Positions 36,779 to 46,022 of a stretch of 64,000 bases of DNA are shown in pieces. The notes under the pieces are model-generated. The model was given only the letters and a program-made list of their open reading frames with translations. It did not search any database and had not been told where the DNA came from. The position numbers and the translations under genes are program-made. The stretch is from Leptospira stimsonii. GTDB taxonomy: Bacteria > Spirochaetota > Leptospiria > Leptospirales > Leptospiraceae. Numbering within the stretch: position 1 is the first letter of the stretch; each line of letters opens with the position of its first letter. The stretch lies in NCBI RefSeq assembly GCF_003545875.1, contig NZ_QHCS01000003.1, positions 247,003 through 311,002 on the forward strand, written 5' to 3'.

Positions 36779-37675
36779 ATGAATGATCATCTCGCTTACG
36801 TATCCGACAATCGCTCCGTCCGCAATCCTATTCTTCAATTCTTAGCCGAGAAATGGTATACGATTCTCTATCTTTGGCACGCCATCTTAGGAATTTTTAC
36901 CGAATTAGAAGATTCTCCGGAAGGTGAGAAACGTCCTGTTGTATTGGTTTCCGGATTTTTAGGAAGAACTCTTTCTTGGGAACCGATGCGTAAACATCTC
37001 ATAGAAAATGGACATCCTGTTTATGTAATACCGCTCGGATTTCAGGTGGGAAATATTCGAAGAAAGAGCCAGATCCTAGAGGACTACATGGTTCAAAAGG
37101 ATATTAAGGATTGTTATATCGTAGGTCATTCGATGGGAGGTTTGATCGCTTCCGGTCTTACATATAAAGGAAGAGATCGAGTGAAAAAGATCTTCATCTC
37201 CGGAACTCCTGTTCACGGAACGTATCTCGCTTATATCGCTCCGATCTTTATCAGCACTTGGCAGATGATGCCCGGTTCTAAGTTCCTTCAAGAAGCGGTG
37301 GAAATTTTTGAAAAGCTACCTAACGTGCAGTCCGTATTTACGAAAAAAGACCAGATCGTGATCCCTTCCGAAAATTCAAGGCTTGGACATTTCGACGACG
37401 TTGAACTTCCGGAGCTGGGACATCTCAATCTTTTTATGGGTCCCTTGGGTATTGAATGTCTTTTTGATCTTATTACGGCCGAGGAGAATAAGGACCCAAA
37501 GCCGATTCAAAAGAAAGCAGAAGTAGTGAAGTCCGAAACGGAAAGTCGTCGTTCCGTTTCCGGTAAAAAAGTTGAATCGCCTTCGAATCAGAAATCCGTT
37601 TCGAAGACGAAGAAGGCGGCGCCTAAAAAGTCGATCGTCAAAAAGAAATCTCCGGTTAAGAAAAAGAAAAGATAG
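36779..37675 (+). CDS. Alpha/beta-hydrolase (lipase/esterase-like) with Lys-rich tail
   Basis: A 298-residue protein. The hydrolase core runs to about residue 238: VVLVSGFLGRTLSW forms the oxyanion region, S118 in VGHSMGG is the nucleophile, and GHFDDVELPELGHLNLF supplies acid and histidine candidates. No signal peptide is visible. Residues from about 245 on are a low-complexity tail rich in Lys, Ser and Val (KTKKAAPKKSIVKKKSPVKK), resembling histone-H1-like tails, which may bind nucleic acid or acidic lipids. GGGAG precedes the ATG. Lipase activity is inferred from the fold only. Confidence 0.85.
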   Translation: MNDHLAYVSDNRSVRNPILQFLAEKWYTILYLWHAILGIFTELEDSPEGEKRPVVLVSGFLGRTLSWEPMRKHLIENGHPVYVIPLGFQVGNIRRKSQILEDYMVQKDIKDCYIVGHSMGGLIASGLTYKGRDRVKKIFISGTPVHGTYLAYIAPIFISTWQMMPGSKFLQEAVEIFEKLPNVQSVFTKKDQIVIPSENSRLGHFDDVELPELGHLNLFMGPLGIECLFDLITAEENKDPKPIQKKAEVVKSETESRRSVSGKKVESPSNQKSVSKTKKAAPKKSIVKKKSPVKKKKR

Positions 37676-37815
37676 AGTTTTTGTACCCAAGCCATCGGAT
37701 TCCAATGACTTGAAATAAATTCATAAAATAATCTTTTGGATACTCCGGATAAAATGTAAACTTTTTGACTTATTTGCATTTAATTTCAAAGATGGATCTT
37801 AGTTTACTCTTTTAG

Positions 37816-38235
37816 ATGTTAGATATGCAAATTTGCAAGGATTTGAATGTAAGCGATTTCTTAACGCTTAAAAAATTGCCCCTCTTTCTAAGGATGCACA
37901 TCAACGGTTGCTCCGATTGTCAAAATGCAATTGCTGAATATTCTCAAAGAAATTTTATTTCCGACTCTGTTTTCGGGAAGCCTTTTGAGAAACAGAAACT
38001 TCTCTGGTTCGGTTCCGAATTCTTAAATTCAGAAACCACTCAAATTAAAGTTAAGGATAAAAAAGGCTCTAGTAAGATAGAACTTGAGAACTTTAGTGAA
38101 CTCGAACTTTCGGAAGGAAAAAGCGGATTACAAAAGTTAATCTTTTTCTGTTTTAAAAATAAAAAATGGATACTAACGATCGGATACGTTTCTATCCTAA
38201 TTCCGATTTTGCAAATTACCTTTGGGTTATTTTAA
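37816..38235 (+). CDS. Small zf-HC2-like single-pass membrane protein
   Basis: A 139-residue protein. HINGCSDC (H28, C32, C35) has the H-x3-C-x2-C spacing of the zf-HC2 zinc finger found in anti-sigma factors. A C-terminal hydrophobic segment (ILTIGYVSILIPILQITFGLF) anchors it in the membrane, leaving the finger in the cytoplasm. That layout fits an anti-sigma factor, but no sigma gene is adjacent, so the partner is unknown. It opens the AT-rich region and is followed after 19 bp by the MORN gene. A downstream Met (codon 4) is an alternative start. Confidence 0.7.
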   Translation: MLDMQICKDLNVSDFLTLKKLPLFLRMHINGCSDCQNAIAEYSQRNFISDSVFGKPFEKQKLLWFGSEFLNSETTQIKVKDKKGSSKIELENFSELELSEGKSGLQKLIFFCFKNKKWILTIGYVSILIPILQITFGLF

Positions 38236-38254
38236 AATCGATCAACGCTAATAT

Positions 38255-38548
38255 ATGATAAAAATAGAATCTACTTCAATGAAAGTTAAACTTGCCTTGA
38301 TCAGTTTGCTATTGGTTACTTTGAGTTCCTTGGCTTACTTTTTGTTGTTTATTGGGAAATGTGACGGGGACTGTAAAAACGGATTTGGTTCCAAGACTTA
38401 TTGGGACGGGACGAAATACGTAGGCCAATGGAAAGAAGGCGAACCCGAAGGGTACGGCGTATTGATCGCAAAGGATCGTAAAATTATATTTAGTGGAAAA
38501 TGGCAGGATGGCAAGCAGACAGTTGCAAATGAGATACGAAAGAAATGA
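38255..38548 (+). CDS. Short exported MORN-repeat protein
   Basis: A 97-residue protein. A signal-anchor (LALISLLLVTLSSLAYFLLF) is followed by one clear MORN repeat (YVGQWKEGEPEGYGVLI) and a partial one on each side (NGFGSKTYWDGTK, FSGKWQDGKQ). MORN repeats fold as hairpins and often mediate membrane or protein contacts. A Met at codon 9 is an alternative start. Its stop overlaps the next start (ATGA), so it is coupled to the TPR gene. The specific role is unknown. Confidence 0.75.
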   Translation: MIKIESTSMKVKLALISLLLVTLSSLAYFLLFIGKCDGDCKNGFGSKTYWDGTKYVGQWKEGEPEGYGVLIAKDRKIIFSGKWQDGKQTVANEIRKK

Positions 38549-39132
38549 GCTTTGAGAAAATTATGAATAGAATAATAAAACGAATTAGCAATATATTTTT
38601 GTCGGTAATGGTTTTTACTTTAATTTCTCCATTTTCTTCAAATTGCCAAGATAAAGGTGCTCAGGTGAATCAATCTTTAAAGAAGAATAAAGAGGGAGTA
38701 AGTTATATTCAAACGAATCCGGGGTTAGCAATTAAGCTTTTTAAAGAAGCTCAGGTTCTTGACCCAAAGAATCCGGATTACCCGAATAATATCGGAGTAG
38801 TCTTATTATCTCAAGGAAAATTTAAAGATGCGATTCCATATTTTGTTCGAGCGACAGAAATTGACTCCAAGTATGTCAGAGGTTTTTATAATGAAGGGGT
38901 CTGTTTGCAGAATCTCCTCAAAAACGAGGAGGCTATCAAGGCCTATAACAAAGCCCTAAAATTAACTGAAGTTCCGGAAGCATACTTTAATTTAGGCATC
39001 GTTCATACCCGCTTAAATCAGAACGAGAAAGCCATAGAGGCATATCAAAAATTTATTAATGTTGCTCCCGCAACTATGGCTGAACCTATATCTGATGCGA
39101 AGGCTAAAATTAAGGCATTATCTAAGAATTAA
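38545..39132 (+). CDS. TPR-repeat (lipo)protein
   Basis: A 195-residue protein. An N-terminal hydrophobic leader ends in SPFSSNC, a loose spirochaetal lipobox, so it may be a lipoprotein. Tetratricopeptide repeats follow: YPNNIGVVLLSQGKFKDAIP, GFYNEGVCLQNLLKNEEAIK and AYFNLGIVHTRLNQNEKAIE. TPRs scaffold protein complexes. It is translationally coupled to the MORN gene. Its 3' end overlaps the convergent Yip1-like gene by 11 bp, so transcripts of the two operons are antisense to each other there. Confidence 0.8.
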   Translation: MSFEKIMNRIIKRISNIFLSVMVFTLISPFSSNCQDKGAQVNQSLKKNKEGVSYIQTNPGLAIKLFKEAQVLDPKNPDYPNNIGVVLLSQGKFKDAIPYFVRATEIDSKYVRGFYNEGVCLQNLLKNEEAIKAYNKALKLTEVPEAYFNLGIVHTRLNQNEKAIEAYQKFINVAPATMAEPISDAKAKIKALSKN

Positions 39133-39817
39133 CGATCCAGGAATTCAGGATAATTAACATTGCAATGCAGTTGAGAAAAAACATTCCCGGTGCGAGCCAA
39201 GTTAAGATTGCTCGACCAGAGTTTTGCTCATAAATATTTTTAAAGGCAATGAAGCAAATTTTACCTTCCCAGAAGAAGCCGATAAACAAACATATTGCGC
39301 TAATTCCAATTTGAAAGAAGAATATAGTTAGATCTCGACTTTGTAATATTACCGGGAGCAGGTCGTAACTTACCGAAACCGCTCCGGTCAATATGAGAAT
39401 AGGCAGTAAAGTTAATAAGTTCAATTTAATCGAATCGAAAAAATTTCCTTTCCAATCACCCAAGATTAAAAGTAAAACAGTTCGAATACCCGCTATTAAT
39501 ATCGGGATCAATATCCAAATTAAGAAATAATAAGATTTTGCAATTAAGATTTCAGCCGTTTCATTCCGTTGCGGAAAGTCGAGCCTATTCTTTTCTATTT
39601 TATTTTCATAACCTTGCGGAATCGTAATCTTAACCAAAGGAGGGGTAAAGTAGTTATGAATCATTTTCGTTCCAGTAAGGACTGTCGTAAGCAGAATTAG
39701 TAACGCAAAGAAAGCTTTGTAAGGTAGCTTTGAATTTAATGTTTGCAAGCTCATATCCGAATCGAAAAACTTTTTCGGGTTAAAAAGCGTATTTTTGATC
39801 AGTGCTCTAATAGTCAT
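39122..39817 (-). CDS. Yip1-like multi-pass membrane protein
   Basis: A 231-residue inner-membrane protein with about five to six helices. It starts LIKNTLFNPKKFFDS, the typical N-terminus of bacterial Yip1-domain proteins ('..npk.ff..'), and has a periplasmic loop with YFTPPLVKITIPQGYENK. The function of bacterial Yip1 proteins is not settled. It is the last gene of the RND operon: its ATG overlaps the stop of the second RND gene by 4 bp. It is therefore probably an accessory subunit made with the pump. Confidence 0.75.
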   Translation of the reverse strand: MTIRALIKNTLFNPKKFFDSDMSLQTLNSKLPYKAFFALLILLTTVLTGTKMIHNYFTPPLVKITIPQGYENKIEKNRLDFPQRNETAEILIAKSYYFLIWILIPILIAGIRTVLLLILGDWKGNFFDSIKLNLLTLLPILILTGAVSVSYDLLPVILQSRDLTIFFFQIGISAICLFIGFFWEGKICFIAFKNIYEQNSGRAILTWLAPGMFFLNCIAMLIILNSWIVNS

Positions 39818-42800
39818 TCGGTCTTTCTCCTAAGTTTTTGATTCATCTTTTGCAGTAAAAAAAATCTGCTTCGATTGAAATTCTTGCTAATTGCGTAACG
39901 GAAAGTTTCAGTGTAAAAATAAAAGGTCAAAAATATAAATGGAACAAAAATAGAAAGTGCGATCAGACCTAATACAATCGTTATAGAAATTGTTTTCAAC
40001 ATTGCAGAACCAGGCCCAAATATGAAAACCTGCGGAAGATAAAAAATTCCAATTAGCAGCCAAAGCTGAAAAAATTTTCCAATTAATTTGGAAACGAGCT
40101 CCTGGATTGCTTTCGGAAGTTTTTCTGTTTCTTTAAACTCTAATTCACTCTTCCAAATCGATAATTCTTTACTGAAAATGAAAGTTTCAAACAAAGCGAA
40201 AGAAGAAATTAAAATCATTCCTATGTAAACTGAGATAGTCATTGGTAGATTCAGTAAGAATAACGAAGTAATGATTAAGGCCAATGGTAATGGCAAGACT
40301 GAAAGCAGTAATATCGGTTTTTTGAGCGATTCCAAATAGGATGATAAAATCATAAATAAAATAAACGCTGAGAAGGAAAGAATAGAATTCATCTTTTTTT
40401 GATTAGAAATTACTTTTTCAAGATGTTCGCTAAATTCTATTCTATATTGATCGGGTAATTTAATTTTCTTTAGTTTTTCTAATTTTGACAATATTTCCGT
40501 AAGACTTAGGTTAGATACTCGCAAGCTAAATGATAAAACTCTTCTCTTATTTTTACGATAGATTCGAACCGGTGTTGTGTCTCTATTGATCGTAGCCACT
40601 TCCATGAGAGGAACAGAATTGCCATCCTGGGTAGTAATTCTATAATCTCGAATATCTGCGAAACTATTTCTAAAATCAGTGTCGTACTGAATGCGAACGT
40701 CAACTTCCCTTCCTTCCTCAATGAATTTAGTCGCAACCCCGCCTTGGACTCCGTATCTTACCAGCTTTCCGATTTCTTCGGATGTGATTCCAAGAGATTC
40801 GCTCTTCGTTTTATCTAATACGATTCTAACCTCATCGCGAGGAGGTTTATATCTTAATAAAACATGTCGAACATTCGGAATTAGGCTTTGAGCAACAGAA
40901 GAGACCTCCCTAGTGATTTCGTCTAACTTTGTAAGATCATCGCCAATCACGTCGATTGTGATTTCCTTTAATGAAGCTTCATCGTTACTTCCGGCAAAAT
41001 AAATAAATGCTGGCTTGATGTCCCCAATGAATTCTTCCAGTTCCTTTCCAATTTCTTCCGAGTCGCTGATAGAGTCATGAAATTTCACAACGATGGTCGA
41101 TCTTCCTATTTCAACTCGAGAGTTGACTTCCTTAATCGAAGCCAAGGTTGAAAGTTTATTTTCGATTCTTTCTGTCGTGCTATTAATTCTGGAAAAACTT
41201 GTCCCAGATGGAAATTCCACATTTCCAATTAATTGTTTTTCTTCTATTTTATTAACGAATTCATGATTCGAATATAAGTATATGATTATTCCAATCAAGC
41301 AAACACTAACGTAGAATAATAAGAATAAATTCGGTTTTGTTCTGGCTTCCTCTAATAAAAAAAGAGTTTTCGAGATGAGATAGTTATTGATTCTCTTAAA
41401 AAAATCAGGAAAAAAATTCAAATTTAAAACGAATCGGTTTTTTGTTATTAGATGGATTTCGATTATTGGCAACAAAGTTAAAGAAACTATAAAACTAATA
41501 AAGAATCCTAATACTAAAACTAATCCCAGACCTCCATATAATGTTTTCAAATCCTTAGTTGCAAATGATATAGGAAGGAAAACACCTAATATTAGGAGTA
41601 TCGTACTAAATATTTCTTTTTTAATAAAATTTATTCCCGAAAAAATACTTTCGTTTCTGCTAAATAATCTTGAAGCAATAAAGACTGTAAATCCGCAACC
41701 TGTGCTTAGGATGATTCCAACTATCGTTACTAAATTGTAATCAATGCCGATGAAATATAAAAAAATTGAAACAATAAAAAACTGAGAAACCAATAAGGCA
41801 ATGTGGACGAAAGCAGTGAATAGTTCGCGGAAGAATATAGCCGAACCAATCAGGTAAAAAATAATGCCTATTAAGGCGGCTAGGATGAAATTTTTAATTG
41901 CTCCAATAATTGTTTCAGCTTGATCATATGTTATATCAAAATGTAAATTGCTAGTCCGAGCTATATTTAGCTCTTTTTTAAGTTTGGAAGATACCTCCAA
42001 AAGATTTGCCGTTCCGGCTCGGTAAACAAATATGCTGACCGTGTTTTGTCCGTTCAATCTCGCTGCAGTAGATTCTTCCCGATAAGAATAATTGACCTTA
42101 GCAACGTCTGAAATCCTTATTAATTTACCGGAGGCATCGCTTCTTAGGGCAAGGGATTCAATTTGTTTTAAATTTCGTAATCTCCCTTTAACATAAATGG
42201 GAATTTGAGCTGATCCTTCTTTGATTTCACCAGAAGCGTCGTTATAATTGGATTCTTGTAAGATTTGCAAAAGCAAATCCATTCTAATATTATATTTGGA
42301 CATTTTTTGAGCATCGCATGAAATTAAAATCTCTCTAGGTTTACCGCCTGCGACGATTACTTCGCTTACTCCTGAGATTCCCTCGATCAGTTTCTTGATT
42401 TCTCTGTCGGATATTTCCCTAATTTCCATTATGTTCAGAGATTCGCTTTTTGGAGTTATGATGAAAGCGGGTTTTTGAGTAGGATCGTAGTGAAGTATCA
42501 CCGGTTTTTGAGTTTCTCTAGGAAATAAGTAGGAAATTTGTTCTACTTTATCTCTTACTTCGAGTGATTTTGAATCTAAGTCTACTTTTGGATCAAATTG
42601 AATATGAACTTTCGACTTTCCTTCTTCGGATGTTGAAAAAAGTTGCTCAATTCCGCCTAACGTAGAAACAGTTTCTTCGATAGGCTTGGTCAATATCTCT
42701 TCAATTTTTTCGGGTCCTACTCCGAAGTATTCGGTCTCAATCGTTAATCCCGGATAAGTGGTTTCTGGAAATAACGAGAGTGGAATCAAGCGGAAGGAAA

Positions 42801-42948
42801 TGATTCCAATCAAAAATAATCCGAGAAAAAACATAACAGTTCCTGTTTTATGAGCGACCGACAAACTCGTAAGTTTTGAGGCCTCTTCAATAACTTCGGG
42901 AATTGTTACGATTTCAGATGTTTTTCCGAATTTCTTTCTCGTTGCCAT
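39814..42948 (-). CDS. RND transporter subunit 2 lacking the proton-relay residues
   Basis: A 1,044-residue RND (AcrB/HAE-1-like) protein with the expected 12-helix, two-large-loop layout; FPETTYPGLTIETEYFGVGPEKIEE marks the first porter domain. An N-terminal extension of about 30 residues precedes TM1. At TM4, where active pumps have 'lvDDaivv', it reads IILSTGCGFTVFIASRLF with no Asp. The TM10 equivalent (MILISSFALFETFIF) lacks the usual Lys/Asn/Asp. It may therefore be a non-proton-translocating partner of the upstream subunit. Its start overlaps that gene by 43 bp. Confidence 0.88.
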   Translation of the reverse strand: MATRKKFGKTSEIVTIPEVIEEASKLTSLSVAHKTGTVMFFLGLFLIGIISFRLIPLSLFPETTYPGLTIETEYFGVGPEKIEEILTKPIEETVSTLGGIEQLFSTSEEGKSKVHIQFDPKVDLDSKSLEVRDKVEQISYLFPRETQKPVILHYDPTQKPAFIITPKSESLNIMEIREISDREIKKLIEGISGVSEVIVAGGKPREILISCDAQKMSKYNIRMDLLLQILQESNYNDASGEIKEGSAQIPIYVKGRLRNLKQIESLALRSDASGKLIRISDVAKVNYSYREESTAARLNGQNTVSIFVYRAGTANLLEVSSKLKKELNIARTSNLHFDITYDQAETIIGAIKNFILAALIGIIFYLIGSAIFFRELFTAFVHIALLVSQFFIVSIFLYFIGIDYNLVTIVGIILSTGCGFTVFIASRLFSRNESIFSGINFIKKEIFSTILLILGVFLPISFATKDLKTLYGGLGLVLVLGFFISFIVSLTLLPIIEIHLITKNRFVLNLNFFPDFFKRINNYLISKTLFLLEEARTKPNLFLLFYVSVCLIGIIIYLYSNHEFVNKIEEKQLIGNVEFPSGTSFSRINSTTERIENKLSTLASIKEVNSRVEIGRSTIVVKFHDSISDSEEIGKELEEFIGDIKPAFIYFAGSNDEASLKEITIDVIGDDLTKLDEITREVSSVAQSLIPNVRHVLLRYKPPRDEVRIVLDKTKSESLGITSEEIGKLVRYGVQGGVATKFIEEGREVDVRIQYDTDFRNSFADIRDYRITTQDGNSVPLMEVATINRDTTPVRIYRKNKRRVLSFSLRVSNLSLTEILSKLEKLKKIKLPDQYRIEFSEHLEKVISNQKKMNSILSFSAFILFMILSSYLESLKKPILLLSVLPLPLALIITSLFLLNLPMTISVYIGMILISSFALFETFIFSKELSIWKSELEFKETEKLPKAIQELVSKLIGKFFQLWLLIGIFYLPQVFIFGPGSAMLKTISITIVLGLIALSIFVPFIFLTFYFYTETFRYAISKNFNRSRFFLLQKMNQKLRRKTE

Positions 42949-45900
42949 TTTAGAACGTAATAGAATGCAATTGGAACTAAAAATAATGAAAGTACTACGG
43001 AAGCCGCTAATCCGCTAATCACTGTTACAGCCATAGGAGATTGAAATTCCGTACCTTCACCTAATTCAAGTGCGACCGGTAGGAGACCTAATAAAGTTGT
43101 TCCATTGTTCATTATAATAGGCCTAAGCACAACTTGACCACTACTGATGATTGCTTCCTTCAATCCCATATTTTCTTTTTCTAAAATTTCTACATACTCA
43201 TAGAATAAAGCAGCATTATCGACTACGATTCCTACTAGTAAAATAATTCCTGTAAATGTGCTGATATTAAAGCTATGGCCGGTAATCATTAAAGCGGGGA
43301 TGATTCCTATTAAAATCAACGGAATTGTACAAAGCATTATAGCAGGAATGATCAAGGATTCGAATTGAGCCGCTAGCAACATATAAATCAAGATCACGGC
43401 CAGAAGAAATGCGAAAAGAAGTTCTTTCATCGATTCATCTATGTTTTCTTTTTCTCCACCAAAATGAACCTTGTAGCCTGTTGGCAATTTAATTTTTTTT
43501 ATATATTCTTCAATTTCAGATAGGACTTGTGATTGCTTAACTCCTTCTATATTTGCAGTAATACGATTTACACGGCTTTGACCAATTCTCAAAATAGAAG
43601 AATATCCTTTTCCTTCGCGTATTTCTGCCGCTTGCAAAAGAGGTATTGCGTCTCCTGAAGGAGTTCTAAGAACAATCTTAGAAATATCGTCTCTATATTT
43701 TCGATCTATTTGACGATAACGTAAACGTACGTCGAATTCTTCATCGTTTATCCTAAGTCTAGTCGCAACATTTCCTCTTAACGCGGATTTCAAGACTCCT
43801 GCCAAATAAGAATGTGTGAATCCGTAAACGGACATCTTGTCTTCATCAAAGTGAATTTGAAATTCTCTACTTTCTTCTTCTAAGGTTCCTTTGGAATCAG
43901 TGACTCCTTTGATTCTTGAAATCTCTTTACGGATATTTTCGCCAATATAAGCTAATGTTGGTAGGTCGTTGCCTTCAACTTCCAAAGTGATAGCCCTAGC
44001 GTCCGGCGAAAGAATTTTAGACAACATATCTTCTTCAGGTTGAAAATTGATCGTAACATTAGGTCCATATTTTATTTTTTCTCTGAATCTTTGGATAAAG
44101 TCTCTAGTCTTATAAGAACGCTCTGTGGAAAGCACGACTCGAATTCTAGCTTGGTGAGTTCCGACTTCACCGCCGGACCGAGAAAGGATTTGTTCCTCAT
44201 CATAACCAACATTCGAAATTACATGTTTGATATCGCTCTCCTTTAGAAGTTCGGATTCTATCTCTTCTACCAAGGTTGCAGTAGATTTTAATGAAGATCC
44301 CTTTGAATTTAAAATATCAATTATAAATTCTCCTGTATCTACTTTGGGGATGAACTCTTTATCGACGGAGGGGAGAATTGCTAATACGACAATGAAACAA
44401 ATTGCTACTCGAAAAAAGAAAGTTTTAGGATTTCCAATCCAGTAAGAAAGTTTTATTACAAAATTCTTATCTAGATTATCTTCCCAAATTGTGATCTTTT
44501 TGAACAATTTCCACTGATCGAATTTACGGGACCATACGGAGTTTCCGCGGATTGCAGATAGCATCGGAATTAATGTCAACGAAACGACTAAACTTACTAA
44601 TAATGAAAAGGTAATCGTTAATGCCATTTCTCCGAAAACGACTCCGATAATACCTTTTAAAAAAATGATAGGAAGAAAAATAATAATTGTCGTTAAGACA
44701 GCGGAAGTGATCGATCCAGCCACTTCATTCGCTCCGATTAAGGACGCTTCCTTGATTGCCAATCCGTTTCTTACATGTCTTTCTATCGCCGCTAAAACTA
44801 CGTTTCCTGAATCGAAGAGCATTCCTATTCCTAAAGAAAGGCCTCCTAAGGTCATTACGTTCAGCGTTAAATCTTTCATATACATTAAGAGAAAAGTTGT
44901 GATTATCGAGATTGGTAATACGGTAAGTAAAATGATTGGGCTTTCTAAATTTCGAAGAATTAATATTAATGATAAAAACGCTAAAATTCCTCCAGAGATT
45001 AATTCTCCCGTGATGTTATCGATTGATTGCTTTACAAATCGAGATTCGTCGTATACGATATCCGATTTAATGATTCCATCATATTGTTTTCTTAACCTTT
45101 CTACTTCGAGACGAACGGCTTCGGAAACTGCGACAGTGTTTTTGCCTGATTCTTTGTAAATTGAAATAACGACACATTCCTCTCCATTGTATCGCGCTAG
45201 TCCTTTTCTTTCTTTATAGCCTTCGCTTACTTTTGAGATATTTCCTAACTGGACAGGAATGTTTTTTTCGTTTTTTGAAATATTTGTTTTCTGTATTTCC
45301 CTAAAATCACGATATTCCCCCATAGTCCTTATGAGAATATCTTTGGATCCTTCTTCAATGTGTCCGGCGGGATAATTGATGTTAGAACTCTCAACCGAGT
45401 CCTGAATGTCTCTCATTGATAACTGATGTGCAAACATTGCTCCCGGATCGACTTCAATTAGAATTTCTTTTTTGAAACCGCCGGATATTTGCGCCAACGC
45501 GACTCCGTCCACTCGATCTAAATACCCTTTTATTTCTCTTTTGATAAAACCACGCAGTTCTTGAATTTTTGATTTTTCAACCGGAAAAAAAGCTATCTCT
45601 TGGATTGCCGACTGACTTGGATCGAATTTTGTGACTATTGGTTTTCCAGCGTCTTCTGGAAGAATTCCCCTTATTAAATCAACTTTTTCCCTAACTTCCA
45701 TAGCCGCGAAATCAATCTTTGTGCCCCAACCGAATTGGAGTGTGACGAAGGAAACTCCTTCCAGAGATTCTGAAGATATTTTATCGATACCTTTGACGGT
45801 TCCGACTGCTTCGGTCAAAGGTTTGGTAATCAGATTCTCAACTTCTTCAGGAGCCGCATTTTGGAAGTTGGTAATTACGGTCAGTCTCGGAAATTCCATA

Positions 45901-46019
45901 TCTGGTAAAAGATTCACCTCTAAATCACCCAAAGAAATAGAACCTAATAATATTAAGAGTAGGTAGAACATGGCCGTAGTAACAGGCCTTTCTATTGCAA
46001 ATCTTTGAAGATATTTCAC
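42906..46019 (-). CDS. RND transporter subunit 1 (AcrB/HAE family)
   Basis: A 1,037-residue inner-membrane pump subunit. The N-terminus AIERPVTTAMFYLLLILLG and PDMEFPRLTVITNFQNAAPEE are typical. TM4 reads GLSLGIGMLFDSGNVV: the first relay Asp is kept and the second is Ser, as in some HAE-type pumps. The TM10 region is IILLVGIVVDNAALF. It should use the proton gradient to move substrates to the TolC-like channel. Substrate unknown. Adaptor gene stop and this start are 3 bp apart, and it overlaps subunit 2, so equal synthesis of a heteromeric pump is likely. Confidence 0.93.
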   Translation of the reverse strand: MKYLQRFAIERPVTTAMFYLLLILLGSISLGDLEVNLLPDMEFPRLTVITNFQNAAPEEVENLITKPLTEAVGTVKGIDKISSESLEGVSFVTLQFGWGTKIDFAAMEVREKVDLIRGILPEDAGKPIVTKFDPSQSAIQEIAFFPVEKSKIQELRGFIKREIKGYLDRVDGVALAQISGGFKKEILIEVDPGAMFAHQLSMRDIQDSVESSNINYPAGHIEEGSKDILIRTMGEYRDFREIQKTNISKNEKNIPVQLGNISKVSEGYKERKGLARYNGEECVVISIYKESGKNTVAVSEAVRLEVERLRKQYDGIIKSDIVYDESRFVKQSIDNITGELISGGILAFLSLILILRNLESPIILLTVLPISIITTFLLMYMKDLTLNVMTLGGLSLGIGMLFDSGNVVLAAIERHVRNGLAIKEASLIGANEVAGSITSAVLTTIIIFLPIIFLKGIIGVVFGEMALTITFSLLVSLVVSLTLIPMLSAIRGNSVWSRKFDQWKLFKKITIWEDNLDKNFVIKLSYWIGNPKTFFFRVAICFIVVLAILPSVDKEFIPKVDTGEFIIDILNSKGSSLKSTATLVEEIESELLKESDIKHVISNVGYDEEQILSRSGGEVGTHQARIRVVLSTERSYKTRDFIQRFREKIKYGPNVTINFQPEEDMLSKILSPDARAITLEVEGNDLPTLAYIGENIRKEISRIKGVTDSKGTLEEESREFQIHFDEDKMSVYGFTHSYLAGVLKSALRGNVATRLRINDEEFDVRLRYRQIDRKYRDDISKIVLRTPSGDAIPLLQAAEIREGKGYSSILRIGQSRVNRITANIEGVKQSQVLSEIEEYIKKIKLPTGYKVHFGGEKENIDESMKELLFAFLLAVILIYMLLAAQFESLIIPAIMLCTIPLILIGIIPALMITGHSFNISTFTGIILLVGIVVDNAALFYEYVEILEKENMGLKEAIISSGQVVLRPIIMNNGTTLLGLLPVALELGEGTEFQSPMAVTVISGLAASVVLSLFLVPIAFYYVLKWQRERNSEKHLKS

Positions 46020-46022
46020 TAT

